Below, one piece after another: positions 1 to 7,986 of a stretch of 64,000 nucleotides of DNA. Origin of the DNA: CAXMRP01 sp965216515 (GTDB lineage: Bacteria; Pseudomonadota; Alphaproteobacteria; Rhizobiales; Afifellaceae). Position 1 is the stretch's first letter. Every line of letters begins with the position of its first letter. The stretch is taken from contig OZ244173.1 of NCBI GenBank assembly GCA_965216515.1, forward strand, positions 2,852,001-2,916,000, given 5' to 3'. The notes below the pieces were generated by a model. The model was not told the DNA's origin and did not search any database. It saw only the letters and a program-made list of their open reading frames with translations. The position numbers and the translations under genes are program-made.

Positions 1-722
1 CGATCAGCTTTTCTGTCGCTAATCCCGATTTCGGCAAGGACCTTGAGGACATTGCCGAACTGTGGGCCGACGGGGTGCGGCTGTTCAAGCTGAAGACCGG
101 CTTCGCCGAGCACAAATTCGACCTGATGCGGCTGGAAAAGCTGCGGGCGCTCTATGGCGACGAGGCAAGCCTGAGGATCGACTACAATCAGGGCCTGCCG
201 GCCTTTGACGCGATCCGGCGCATCCGCGACCTGGAGGAGTTTCGCCCCGCCTTCGTCGAGCAACCGGTGAAGATGCGCGAACGCGACGCGCTGGCGGCGA
301 TCACACGCGCCGTCGACGTGCCGATAATGGCCGACGAATCGGTGTTTGGCCCCGACGATGCACTTTACGCCACGGCCAACCGGATCGCTGATATTTTCTC
401 GCTCAAGACGTCGAAATCGGGTGGCATTCGCCGCAGCTTGGAAATCGCCGCCATCGCGCGGTTGGCGGGCATTGAAGTCTATGGCGGCTGCATGTTCGAG
501 ACTTCCATCGCCCACGCCGCTGGCGCCCACCTGATGGCCGCCGTCCGCGATCTTAAACTGGGCTGTGAATTCTATATGTCGACCTACTACGCCGAGGCCG
601 AAATCGCCACGGAGCCCTTCCCCGTGCGCGAGGGCCGCGTGCACGTACCCACCGCCCCGGGCCTCGGCGTCGTGCCGGACCCGGAAAAACTGGCACACTA
701 CCGCACGGAACTTCTTGCATGA
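1..722 (+). CDS. Muconate cycloisomerase-like enolase superfamily enzyme, 3' part
   Basis: The reading frame is open from the window edge (codons from position 3) to TGA at 720-722, so the N-terminal capping domain lies outside. The visible 239 residues form the enolase-superfamily barrel of the mandelate racemase/muconate cycloisomerase group. The KxK catalytic motif (FKLKTGF) is followed by metal ligands in DYNQG, EQPV and ADESV, and by the late SLKTSKSGG lysine segment. The C-terminus GVVPDPEKL is like that of CatB-type cycloisomerases. Family members open or close lactone rings in aromatic catabolism, but related enzymes are dipeptide epimerases or racemases, so the substrate is uncertain. 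The stop overlaps the start of the aspartate-dehydrogenase-like remnant, which suggests a former two-gene catabolic operon. Confidence 0.8.
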   Translation, partial: ISFSVANPDFGKDLEDIAELWADGVRLFKLKTGFAEHKFDLMRLEKLRALYGDEASLRIDYNQGLPAFDAIRRIRDLEEFRPAFVEQPVKMRERDALAAITRAVDVPIMADESVFGPDDALYATANRIADIFSLKTSKSGGIRRSLEIAAIARLAGIEVYGGCMFETSIAHAAGAHLMAAVRDLKLGCEFYMSTYYAEAEIATEPFPVREGRVHVPTAPGLGVVPDPEKLAHYRTELLA

Positions 723-993
723 CCCGCAGACTTCCCTTGTCATCTGCCGCTTCGGCACTGTCGGCCGGCAGATGACCCGATACTTGGCGGCCGACGACAC
801 CGGCCAACTGGAAATCGTGGCGATTGCCGTCTGCGGCCAAGCAAAAACCCGCGCCGCGGCCGAGCAGGCCGGACTTGACGTTCCTGTCATTTCTCCCGCC
901 GAGGCGCCGCAATAAGCCAGCGTCGTAGTGGAAGCGGGTAACTATGACAGTTTCCGCGAGATCGTCGAGCCGGCATTGCTGGCCGGCGCCCTG
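715..993 (+). pseudogene. Aspartate dehydrogenase-like remnant
   Basis: One frame beginning at a possible TTG (715) reads SLVICRFGTVGRQ, a Rossmann-fold start, and then a segment typical of L-aspartate dehydrogenases. It meets an in-frame TAA at 913-915 and continues in the same frame as ASVVVEAGNYDSFREIV and EPALLAG, the family's VVEAA...LLAG block, until about 990, where similarity ends. The first glycine of the dinucleotide-binding GxGxxG is replaced by Arg. The remaining roughly two thirds of the enzyme is absent. I infer a gene inactivated by a nonsense mutation and then truncated by the arrival or decay of the neighbouring hipBA-integrase element. The homology call rests on motif recognition only. 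Confidence 0.6.
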
Positions 994-1052
994 CCGCGCG
1001 GCAAGCCAGGTTCCCCCGACAGAGCCGCCGTGCTCATCGGTGTCACGCGCCG

Positions 1053-1077
1053 GCGCCCCCTTAAGGGGCGCTTTTTA
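1053..1077 (+). terminator. Rho-independent terminator-like hairpin
   Basis: A 7-bp GC stem (GCGCCCC paired with GGGGCGC, loop CTTAA) is followed directly by TTTTT. It lies between the aspartate-dehydrogenase remnant and the hipBA operators, so it would insulate hipBA from upstream transcription. Confidence 0.6.
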
Positions 1078-1082
1078 CATTT

Positions 1083-1181
1083 TATACGGATTTGCGCACA
1101 TTTTTTCCTTATACGCGTTTGCGTATAATACTTTTTTATACGCATTTGCGTATATTGACATTTTATACGCATTTGCGTATA
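1083..1181. promoter_or_regulatory. Four phased palindromic operators upstream of hipBA
   Basis: Four copies of an 18-bp palindrome, TATACGC-N4-GCGTATA, lie at 1083-1100 (degenerate), 1110-1127, 1137-1154 and 1164-1181. They are spaced exactly 27 bp start to start. The last three copies have both arms intact. The fourth sits in the spacer and -10 region of the hipBA promoter, as expected for autorepression. E. coli HipB also represses its own operon through several palindromic operators upstream of hipBA, with a different core sequence. That HipB binds these repeats is inferred from position. Confidence 0.85.
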
Positions 1182-1183
1182 TT
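1155..1183 (+). promoter_or_regulatory. Sigma-70 promoter of hipBA
   Basis: TTGACA (1155-1160), a 17-bp spacer and TATATT (1178-1183) form a near-consensus promoter 22 bp upstream of the hipB start codon. The operator at 1164-1181 occupies the spacer and overlaps the -10, so bound repressor would block RNA polymerase. A second TATAAT at 1124-1129 within repeat 2 lacks a good -35. Confidence 0.75.
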
Positions 1184-1204
1184 GATGCCAGAAAGGAATT
1201 TTCG

Positions 1205-1459
1205 ATGAATGAGCAGATTGCCAGATCAGAAAGACAGCTCGGCGCGATATTGCGCCGCCAGCGCAAGCAGGCCGGTCTAACGCAAACCGGGCTGGGCGAG
1301 AAAGTTCATCTGCGTCAGGCGACGATCTCCAAGCTTGAAGATGGCGCGCCTGCAACGCAGCTGCGCACGCTGATGGCGGCATTATCCATTCTTGATCTGG
1401 AGCTGGTCGTTCGTGCGCGCAGCAAGAGCACCGGCGATGAGATTGAGGAGCTGTTTTAG
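1205..1459 (+). CDS. hipB: HipB-family antitoxin, XRE-type DNA-binding protein
   Basis: A protein of 84 residues, nearly all of it an XRE helix-turn-helix: RQKQAGLTQ-type first helix, then VHLRQATISKLEDG as recognition segment, then a short strand region LELVVRARS typical of HipB dimers. The ATG at 1205 has AAAGGA 8 bases upstream. A longer open frame upstream is ignored because it crosses the promoter and operators. The stop TAG overlaps the GTG start of hipA, so the two are translationally coupled. Its role would be to bind and neutralise HipA and repress the operon through the four palindromes upstream. Base composition is lower in GC than the flanking chromosome. Confidence 0.88.
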   Translation: MNEQIARSERQLGAILRRQRKQAGLTQTGLGEKVHLRQATISKLEDGAPATQLRTLMAALSILDLELVVRARSKSTGDEIEELF

Positions 1460-2772
1460 TGGCACGGCGGCGCACACGCATTCCGCTGCATGTCTATCTG
1501 AACAGTCGCCTTGTCGGCCAGATCAGAAAGGAAACGAGCGGCGCGATTGATTTTCGTTATGATCCCGGCTGGCTGGGGTGGGAAAGCGCCTTTCCGATTT
1601 CGCTTTCTCTGCCGCTGCGTGAAGATCGCTATATTGGCGAGCCTGTCATTGCGGTGTTCGACAATCTGCTTCCTGATAATGTTGATATCAGGCGTAAGCT
1701 TGCCGAGCGCTCTCATGCTGATGGTGCTGATGCTTTTAGCCTGCTGGGCGCGGTGGGCCGCGACTGTGTCGGCGCATTGCAGTTTCTGCCCGAAGGTGAT
1801 GAGCCTGGTGAGGCGGGAACGATTGATGCCCGCAAGGCCAGTGATAAAGAGATCGCAGCCATTCTTGGTGATCTTGCCAGCAGCCCGCTCGGTGTCGGCG
1901 AAGATGAAGAGTTCCGGATTTCTTTGGCGGGAGCGCAGGAAAAAACGGCGCTGCTCTATTGGAAAGGGGCCTGGCATATCCCGCATGGGACGACGGCGAC
2001 CACGCACATTTTCAAGCCCGCGATTGGAAAACGCGAAGACGGAATTGATCTGTCTTCAAGCGTTGAGAACGAACATCTGTGCATGAAGCTTGTTGCGGCT
2101 GTCGGCCTTCCTGCCGCGCCGACCCGCATGGTCAGTTTTGGGAAGAAGGAGGTTCTTGTGGTCGAGCGGTTTGACCGCATATGGACGAAAGACAAACGGC
2201 TCTTGCGCCAGCCTCAGGAGGATTGCTGCCAGGCGCTTTCCGTGCCGCCTGCCCGAAAATACCAGAACCAGGGCGGGCCTGGGCTTGCTGATCTGATCGG
2301 TCTTTTTAAAGGCAGTGATGATCCGTCCAGCGATCAGAAGCTGGTCATGAAGGCCAACATTGTGTTTTGGCTTTTAGCGGCAACGGATGGGCACGCCAAA
2401 AATTTCAGTTTGTTCCTGCGTCCCGGCAGCCGGTTTGCGCTTACGCCTTTATATGATGTGATGTCCGTTCAGCCGGTCTTTGATGCAAATCAGCTGACAC
2501 GGCGTCAGATGATGATGGCCATGGCGATTGGCAAAAATCGTCATTACCGCGTCCATGAGATTGTGCCGCGTCATTTCCTGCAAACGGCGGAAGCCAGCGG
2601 CATGGGTGAGAGCATTGTGCTGGAAGCATTTGAAGAGCTGAGAAGGGACAGTCCTCAAGCAATCGATGAGACGCTGTCATCCCTGCCCAAGGGCTTTCCG
2701 GCTGACCTCACGGACTCGATTATCGGCGGCTATAACAGCCGTCTGCGATTGCTCGACCAGGTTCTGAGCTGA
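1459..2772 (+). CDS. hipA: HipA-family serine/threonine kinase toxin
   Basis: A protein of 437 residues, about the length of E. coli HipA (440), starting at GTG within TAGTG at the end of hipB. The N-terminal HipA domain includes FDNLLPDN. Next come the ATP-loop motif SLAGAQEKTALL (about residues 154-165), a substrate loop HGTTATTHIFKP, VVERFDR, the catalytic loop DGHAKNFS (Asp near 310) and the metal-binding YDVMS (near 332), so the kinase looks intact. Characterised HipA kinases phosphorylate GltX and cause growth arrest and persistence. Target identity here is inferred. The gene is complete, has AT-richer codon choice than its neighbours, and sits between a decayed dehydrogenase and a decayed integrase, which points to horizontal acquisition. 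Confidence 0.9.
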   Translation: MARRRTRIPLHVYLNSRLVGQIRKETSGAIDFRYDPGWLGWESAFPISLSLPLREDRYIGEPVIAVFDNLLPDNVDIRRKLAERSHADGADAFSLLGAVGRDCVGALQFLPEGDEPGEAGTIDARKASDKEIAAILGDLASSPLGVGEDEEFRISLAGAQEKTALLYWKGAWHIPHGTTATTHIFKPAIGKREDGIDLSSSVENEHLCMKLVAAVGLPAAPTRMVSFGKKEVLVVERFDRIWTKDKRLLRQPQEDCCQALSVPPARKYQNQGGPGLADLIGLFKGSDDPSSDQKLVMKANIVFWLLAATDGHAKNFSLFLRPGSRFALTPLYDVMSVQPVFDANQLTRRQMMMAMAIGKNRHYRVHEIVPRHFLQTAEASGMGESIVLEAFEELRRDSPQAIDETLSSLPKGFPADLTDSIIGGYNSRLRLLDQVLS

Positions 2773-2849
2773 GCAGTAAGCAACGCAGGTTCTCCCGCAA
2801 CGCTCAGTTCCTCTTCCTTTGACCTGCTTTGGCAGTGAGTCCGTCGCCC

Positions 2850-3256
2850 TCACAACAGACGGGGCGGTCCGGTTCGTGAGCGCGATTGTCTCCGGACTCG
2901 CCCGCTTGCCCCTCCGGCCGGCAGGATCTCCTCCAGCCGCTCCAGCCGCGTGATGAGTTCGGAAAGAACGCCGGCCGCCAGGTCCTCCACAGGCCGGTAA
3001 GCGAAACCCTCCAGCCGCGCCCGCTCGATCGCGCCGCGATCGCGCGCCCGCGCATCGTCCGACCCGCCCTTCTTGAGCGACGCCCATGATCGCTCCTGTT
3101 CGGCGTTGACGAAATCGCGCAGTTTGACGGCCCGATGGAGATCGCGAGTGCCAGGCGCCTCCTGGGCAAACAGCCGCGAATCGACGTCCGCGAACATTTT
3201 GGCACCCGCCGCCAATAGTGATAGAGCCCGTTTCGCCTCTTCAGCCACCGGGTCAT
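2850..3256 (-). pseudogene. Truncated, frameshifted tyrosine-type integrase N-terminus
   Basis: One frame begins MTRWLKRRNGLYHYWRRVP (start near 3256). The continuation is in another frame: KMFADVDSRLFAQEAPGTRD, then LRDFVNAEQERSW, FAYRPVEDLAAG and LITRLERLEE, ending at 2850. Joined across a frameshift near 3195, this reads like the N-terminal DUF6538/SAM-like portion of phage-type site-specific recombinases. The catalytic tyrosine domain is missing. The 5' end lies about 150 bp from the 3' end of tRNA-Ser and transcription would run away from the tRNA, the usual arrangement for an integrase beside its attachment tRNA. No other gene is visible between 2773 and 3410. The family call rests on pattern recognition. 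Confidence 0.6.
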
Positions 3257-3409
3257 GTCCACTGCCCGCCTGTCCCGAATTCGGAGTGTAGCGTGAAATG
3301 TAGTCCAATTTGGTAGGCCGTCATTTGCAGGACGGGAAAGCAAAAAACACCGCTGTTGCTACAGGTTAGCGGAATTCCGCCCATTTCCTCGCCACCAGCG
3401 GATGAATAG

Positions 3410-3499
3410 TGGCGGAGAGACAGGGATTCGAACCCTGGAGACGGTTGCCCGCCTACACGCGTTCCAGGCGTGCGCCTTCGACCACTCGGCCACCTCTCC
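3410..3499 (-). tRNA. tRNA-Ser(GGA)
   Basis: Read on the minus strand, the sequence gives a 7-bp acceptor stem (GGAGAGG pairing with TCTCTCC, one G-T pair), a D arm starting GTGGCCGAG, an anticodon loop CTGGAAC with GGA, a long class II variable arm and a T arm GGGTTCGAATCCC. Discriminator G is at 3413 and an encoded CCA at 3410-3412. The length of 90 nt fits serine tRNAs. It flanks the decayed integrase and is the likely former attachment site. Confidence 0.93.
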
Positions 3500-3508
3500 G
3501 GGCCGTTT

Positions 3509-3537
3509 CATTTATCTTTCCGGGACCGGCAGTGCAA
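3509..3537 (-). promoter_or_regulatory. Promoter of tRNA-Ser
   Basis: On the minus strand, TTGCAC (3537-3532), a 17-bp spacer and TAAATG (3514-3509) end about 9 bp before the first base of the tRNA. The -35 is good and the -10 is moderate. Confidence 0.5.
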
Positions 3538-3706
3538 GATGGCTGTGTTCGGAACCGGCCATGCGCTCACAATTGTGTGTGCGTCTCCCGCTGGCCCGGC
3601 ACCGATGATTGCACATCCTCACCCCGGCGCTTACCTTCACTTCGATTTGTCTGCGGCGCGATGCAGACGGGCACCAGCAGGCCGCTGGCCGACCGACGAG
3701 GTATGC

Positions 3707-4030
3707 ATGATCCGTTTTCTGTTTCGCTTTGTCGGCTACTGGCTGCTCGCCGCGACGCTGGTGCTTTTGGTTGTCGACGGCGCCAAAACGATCGCCCAGT
3801 CCGCCTTTGCGTTCGAATCCCTCGGCGAGATCTGGTTTCGCATCGCGCCAACGTCGATCAACCAGGCCCAGTTTGCAATTGAGGAGTATCTCGGGTGGCC
3901 GGCACTGTGGGATGCCATAACCCGGTGGGTTCTGGTGGCGCCGGGTTGGCTGGTTGCCGGCATTCTCGCGGTGGTGTTTTTGCTGATTGGCCGCAAGCGG
4001 CGCCGGGCGGCGTTTTTTGACGAGGAATAG
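3707..4030 (+). CDS. Small two-helix inner-membrane protein, function unknown
   Basis: A protein of 107 residues. The first transmembrane segment spans about residues 8-25 (VGYWLLAATLVLLVVDG) and the second about 72-95 (LVAPGWLVAGILAVVFLLIG), followed by a basic tail RKRRR. The loop between them contains conserved-looking LGEIWF and LWDAI. The ATG at 3707 was chosen because the longer open frame crosses the tRNA promoter region. Similar short proteins with this LLAA...VVDG...LGE...APTW-like layout occur widely in Hyphomicrobiales, but I know no assigned function. It lies just upstream of msrA in the same direction. Confidence 0.65.
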   Translation: MIRFLFRFVGYWLLAATLVLLVVDGAKTIAQSAFAFESLGEIWFRIAPTSINQAQFAIEEYLGWPALWDAITRWVLVAPGWLVAGILAVVFLLIGRKRRRAAFFDEE

Positions 4031-4059
4031 GACGCTTCGGCAGGGTGAAAGGGCAGTCG

Positions 4060-4737
4060 ATGTTGTGGGAACGATCGAAAGACAAGACAACGATACCGGG
4101 GCCGGGCTCGGCCCTGCCCGGTCGTCAAGAGGCCATTCCGACGGCGGCGACGCATTTCGTCAACGGACGCGCGCTGATGCCGCCGTGGCCGGACGGCATG
4201 GCGGTCGCCATGTTCGGCCTCGGCTGCTTCTGGGGCGCGGAGCGGATGTTCTGGCAACGGCAGGGCGTTTACGTGACCATGGCCGGATATGCCGGCGGCG
4301 CGACGCCCAATCCCACCTATCAGGAAGTGTGCACCGGCCAGACCGGCCACAACGAGGTTGTTCGGGTGGTTTTCGATCCGCAATTGGTCGCCTACCGCCA
4401 GTTGCTGACGGCATTCTTCGAAGCCCACGATCCAACCCAGGGAATGCGCCAGGGCAATGACATCGGCACCCAGTATCGCTCCGGGATCTATGTTTACGAC
4501 CAAGACCAGAAGAGGATCGCAGAAGAAGTCCGCCGCGATTATCAAGATGCCCTATCGGCGGCCGGGCGGGGCGCGATCACGACCGAGATCCGGGATGCGC
4601 CGGACTTCTTTTACGCCGAAGAGTATCACCAGCAATATCTGGCCAAAAACCCGAATGGCTATTGCGGCCTCGGCGGCACCGGCGTGTCATGTCCGGCAGC
4701 CGACCAAGGGCCGCGGATCGCCGGCGATACCGCCTAG
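4060..4737 (+). CDS. msrA: Peptide methionine-S-sulfoxide reductase MsrA
   Basis: A protein of 225 residues. The catalytic motif GLGCFWGAE is followed by GYAGG, GHNEVV and the EEYHQQYLAKNPNGYCG block typical of MsrA. The enzyme reduces the S epimer of methionine sulfoxide in proteins and free methionine, repairing oxidative damage. The ATG at 4060 has AAAGGG 6 bases upstream. A GTG at 4045 would add five residues. The N-terminal extension of about 45 residues before the catalytic Cys is common in alphaproteobacterial MsrA. The stop overlaps the convergent mepA stop by 4 bp. Confidence 0.93.
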   Translation: MLWERSKDKTTIPGPGSALPGRQEAIPTAATHFVNGRALMPPWPDGMAVAMFGLGCFWGAERMFWQRQGVYVTMAGYAGGATPNPTYQEVCTGQTGHNEVVRVVFDPQLVAYRQLLTAFFEAHDPTQGMRQGNDIGTQYRSGIYVYDQDQKRIAEEVRRDYQDALSAAGRGAITTEIRDAPDFFYAEEYHQQYLAKNPNGYCGLGGTGVSCPAADQGPRIAGDTA

Positions 4738-5783
4738 CGCACGTTCGGCCGCGGCCGGGGGTGAAGCGGTACCGGCAGCGCGGGTACGGTCAGCAGCGCA
4801 GCAGCCGATACCGCGCGCGCAGGCGGTGTGCGCCCCATGAAGGCGTCGACCGCCGATGCCGTTCCGGCGCGTTCCGACGCCAGAAGAACATTGCGGCAGC
4901 TCGCCGGAAGGCCCGACAACGTGATTGGCGGCTTCTTTTTGACCGGTTTCGTCGGTTTCCCGGGTTTGGCATAGGGCTCATCGCTGTACCACCAGGCCAG
5001 ATGGGCGCCGCATCCATGGTCGCGGGGTGGCGGTTTTTGCGCCTTGCAACCCGATGATCCGGCCGGACACTTGATGCGGATGTGCATGTGATAGTTGTGC
5101 CCCCAATAGGGGCGGATCTTGTGCAGCCAACGCTTGTCGCCGCGTTCGGTCTCGCACAGCTTCTTCTTGATGCCCGGCGCCACGAGAATGCGTTGAACCG
5201 CCCGGTGGCTGGCCGCCCGCTTGATCAGGCGGAAATGGGCGTCCGTCCAGATATTCGGATACACTTCGTGCGGCCCGGTCTTGACGACGGCAACGGCCGA
5301 CATTTTCTCGCGTTCCCTGGCGGTCAGCGTCCGGTTCGGCATCGGTGTGAGCCATATGTCGGCATCAAGCCCGATCTGGTGGGATGCATGGCCGGTCAGC
5401 ATCGGCCCGCCCCTGGCCTGCGACAGATCACCAACCAGAAGGCCGGGCCAGCCATCTTTCGTCGCCGCTTCCCGTGCCAGCCATTGCAGCATCCCGATCA
5501 GCTCCGGATGCCCCCAGTTGCGATTCCGCGAAAGACGCATGGCCTGCCAGTAGGGCCCATTGACCGGCATGGCAACGCCGCCCGACAGGCAGCCGCGGCT
5601 GTAGAAGCCGATGGAACGCGCCGTCAGATCCGCCGGCCGGTCCATTGCGCCGAAAAGCTCCTTGGCCGGTCGCTCCGCCGCGCGACCTGTCCCGATCGCC
5701 GCCATTGACATCATCGAAGACATCATCGAAGCCAGGATCAGGGCGGTGTACATCCGCCCGCGCAATCTGAAGTTCTGCCGCAT
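4734..5783 (-). CDS. mepA: Penicillin-insensitive murein endopeptidase MepA
   Basis: A protein of 349 residues with a hydrophobic signal segment (about residues 10-35) ending at GRAAERPA, so it is periplasmic. Zinc-site motifs are GHASHQIGLDADIW (near residue 130) and HMHIRI, the signature of the M74 LAS-type peptidase family. MepA cleaves D-Ala-meso-DAP crosslinks in peptidoglycan and is not inhibited by penicillin. A GAGGAG ribosome site lies 6 bases before the ATG. The C-terminus after the catalytic domain is a Pro/Lys-rich tail of about 100 residues with no recognised domain. Confidence 0.92.
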   Translation of the reverse strand: MRQNFRLRGRMYTALILASMMSSMMSMAAIGTGRAAERPAKELFGAMDRPADLTARSIGFYSRGCLSGGVAMPVNGPYWQAMRLSRNRNWGHPELIGMLQWLAREAATKDGWPGLLVGDLSQARGGPMLTGHASHQIGLDADIWLTPMPNRTLTAREREKMSAVAVVKTGPHEVYPNIWTDAHFRLIKRAASHRAVQRILVAPGIKKKLCETERGDKRWLHKIRPYWGHNYHMHIRIKCPAGSSGCKAQKPPPRDHGCGAHLAWWYSDEPYAKPGKPTKPVKKKPPITLSGLPASCRNVLLASERAGTASAVDAFMGRTPPARAVSAAALLTVPALPVPLHPRPRPNVR

Positions 5784-5862
5784 GCCGCACTCCTCTTCGA
5801 CCGGGTCTGTCGGTCCGGATGCTGCCGGTTTGGCGCCTGATTCGGCCGACGCCCGCCCCCCA

Positions 5863-7770
5863 TTATATCATTGTGCGAAAAATCATCAGCGATGAATTTC
5901 CGGCGACGGGCCGCAGCCACGGGATCTTGTCGCCGCGCACCAGCCGGGCGAGCAAACCGTCGGGCGCTTCGGGAATTGTATCGCGGGTCTCCGCCGATGT
6001 CGGGCAGATGACAATGTAGTCGATCCTGCGGCGTTCGACGATGGCCCGCGCCGCCGTCGGCGTGCCGTTCATGGCACGAACCGTGTCGAGGATGGCGGCC
6101 TCGCCGCGGTGGTAGGGGCCGGCAACCACCGTATGGCCGGACATCGCCAGTATGTTCGGTCCGTAAAACACCGTGCTCAGCACCCGGCCCGGTGCGATGA
6201 AGGCGAGATCGAGCGTGGCCGACCGGTCCGCGCATTCGCGCGTGACTAGCGGATCGTCCGGCGCGGCGACATCCGGCGCGGGTTTCGCGGTTTGTTGTCC
6301 GGGATGGCCGCCTGCATAGGCATCGGCCAGTGCAACGGCGCCAAATCCGATGCCGTACCAGCTTAGCGGCGTTGCGGCGAGCCAGGCCAGAACCAGAATC
6401 ACACCGGAAGACCATCGCGCGGGCCGGCTTGCGCCGCGCTTGCGAACCTGACCGATCCAGGCCGCCAGAACAGGGAGGGCGAATACATTGGCAAAGGGCG
6501 CGGCCCGCACCTGTGCGAGCGACAGGACCAGTGCAAGCGCGATTGCACCCAGGCACAGCCACAAGCCGAACCGGTGATGATCTGCCGCGGTGTTTTTGGC
6601 AATCCGGCAACCGATGACGAGCGCCAGGGCCGGCGCACCGATCTTGCCGAGCGCTTCGGCCGGCTTGGCGCTGGCATAGCCGATCAGGGTTTGAGCTTCC
6701 GCGACGCCACTTAGCCAGAGTGCCTGCAATTCATCGGAAACCGCCGAATAGGGGCCGGTCAGGCACTGCGGGAACAAGGCCGCGGCCGGCAGGACGGCGA
6801 CGATGGCCAGTCCGGCAAGCCCGGCAAGGCGGGTCCGCCGCTCCCACGGTCGGCCGATCTGCACCATAATGGCAAGGCCAATGCCGCCAACCAGGGCAGG
6901 CATGAGATAGACAGGTGAAAGCGTATCGCAAACCGCCGCCCCGGTGACCCTTGTCGTAGTGGCGTAAAACACAGCAAGGGCCACGGCAAATGTCAGGCCG
7001 AAAGCGATCGTACCGGTGCCGGTTGCCGGCCGGATCGCCCAATGGATTGCGATTCCGGCCGCGACCAGCATTGCATAGGGCAGGCTCTCCAGGCCGACTG
7101 ACAGCATCAGGGCCAGTGTCAGTCCGGCGCCGATGCCATAGGCGGCGCCCGCCGCGATCCGCGCCGCAAATGCTATGGCCGCGACAACGAGAATGAGTTG
7201 GACATTGTGATGGTCGATGCGGCCAGGGATGAAATAGGTCAGCGCGTCGACACACAGGATGGCGAGTATGGCGGCCGGAAAGGCGGCCGCACGGCCCGAA
7301 ATCGCCGTCGCCGCCGTGGTGGCGGCAAGGACGAAACCGCCTAGAAGGGCCAAAGGCCAGGCAAACAGGGCGATCGCCTCGCCGGTCGACTGACCGAAGA
7401 GTCGTGTTCCGGCCGCAACGAGAGCGGCGATCGGTGCATCGACCAGCCGGGACCAGTGCATCGGCATGCCGTCAGGCGGATTCATGCGGTGCTGAACAGT
7501 GTCAAACCAGGCCTGGCCGCCAATCAGGTCCCTGACCTGCACAAGCCGCATCAGGCTGTCGGGGTCCGGCGCCAGACGGGACCAGGGGTGGGGCAGGAAC
7601 ACGGCCGTGAGCGCAAGGGCGCAGGCGCCCCAGGCGATCAGCGCGGAGAGCAGGACCGGTTCGTTTGCCGCCGCCGGCTGCCCGACCGCCGGTGCTTGCC
7701 GCGCCTCTTCGTCCGCAATCCCGCTAAAACTTGCGCCCGCCAGGTCGGCGGCGCCGACTTCACGCACCAT
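5863..7770 (-). CDS. Polytopic GT-C-type glycosyltransferase
   Basis: A protein of 635 residues with roughly a dozen hydrophobic segments over residues 40-470 and a soluble C-terminal region. Early extracytoplasmic motifs DPDSLMRLVQVRDL and MPMHWSRLVDAP and a later PGRIDHHNVQ resemble STT3/PMT-like GT-C enzymes, which take sugar from a polyprenyl phosphate carrier and act on the periplasmic face. GGAGG lies 7 bases before the ATG at 7770. It is divergent from the adjacent GT2 and GtrA genes, with 216 bp between. Together they would supply carrier loading, flipping and final transfer. Acceptor and sugar are unknown. Confidence 0.72.
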   Translation of the reverse strand: MVREVGAADLAGASFSGIADEEARQAPAVGQPAAANEPVLLSALIAWGACALALTAVFLPHPWSRLAPDPDSLMRLVQVRDLIGGQAWFDTVQHRMNPPDGMPMHWSRLVDAPIAALVAAGTRLFGQSTGEAIALFAWPLALLGGFVLAATTAATAISGRAAAFPAAILAILCVDALTYFIPGRIDHHNVQLILVVAAIAFAARIAAGAAYGIGAGLTLALMLSVGLESLPYAMLVAAGIAIHWAIRPATGTGTIAFGLTFAVALAVFYATTTRVTGAAVCDTLSPVYLMPALVGGIGLAIMVQIGRPWERRTRLAGLAGLAIVAVLPAAALFPQCLTGPYSAVSDELQALWLSGVAEAQTLIGYASAKPAEALGKIGAPALALVIGCRIAKNTAADHHRFGLWLCLGAIALALVLSLAQVRAAPFANVFALPVLAAWIGQVRKRGASRPARWSSGVILVLAWLAATPLSWYGIGFGAVALADAYAGGHPGQQTAKPAPDVAAPDDPLVTRECADRSATLDLAFIAPGRVLSTVFYGPNILAMSGHTVVAGPYHRGEAAILDTVRAMNGTPTAARAIVERRRIDYIVICPTSAETRDTIPEAPDGLLARLVRGDKIPWLRPVAGNSSLMIFRTMI

Positions 7771-7986
7771 GCATGCCTCCAGATACGTTCGGTCCCGCCG
7801 CAGGCGAGTGCTCGTGATCCCGGACCGGCAAGCAACTTAACCTGCGGGCGTAAAGGCATGGTTTACCGTTCGTTGCGCCCGTTCTTACCCAACTTTAACC
7901 CTCCGCGTGATAGGCGAAATCGGGGCGAGGGGCAGATGGCGGCAGCGCCGCCACGCAATGCGAACGGATCTTGAGGACGGGAAGCC

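Noticed and set aside
700..1080. Second attachment repeat matching the 3' end of tRNA-Ser
   Set aside because: No copy of the tRNA 3' sequence was seen left of hipBA. The element boundary remains undefined.
7771..7986. CtrA site between the GT-C and GT2 genes (TTAACC elements near 7838 and 7890)
   Set aside because: Only half-sites occur, and spacing does not give TTAA-N7-TTAA.
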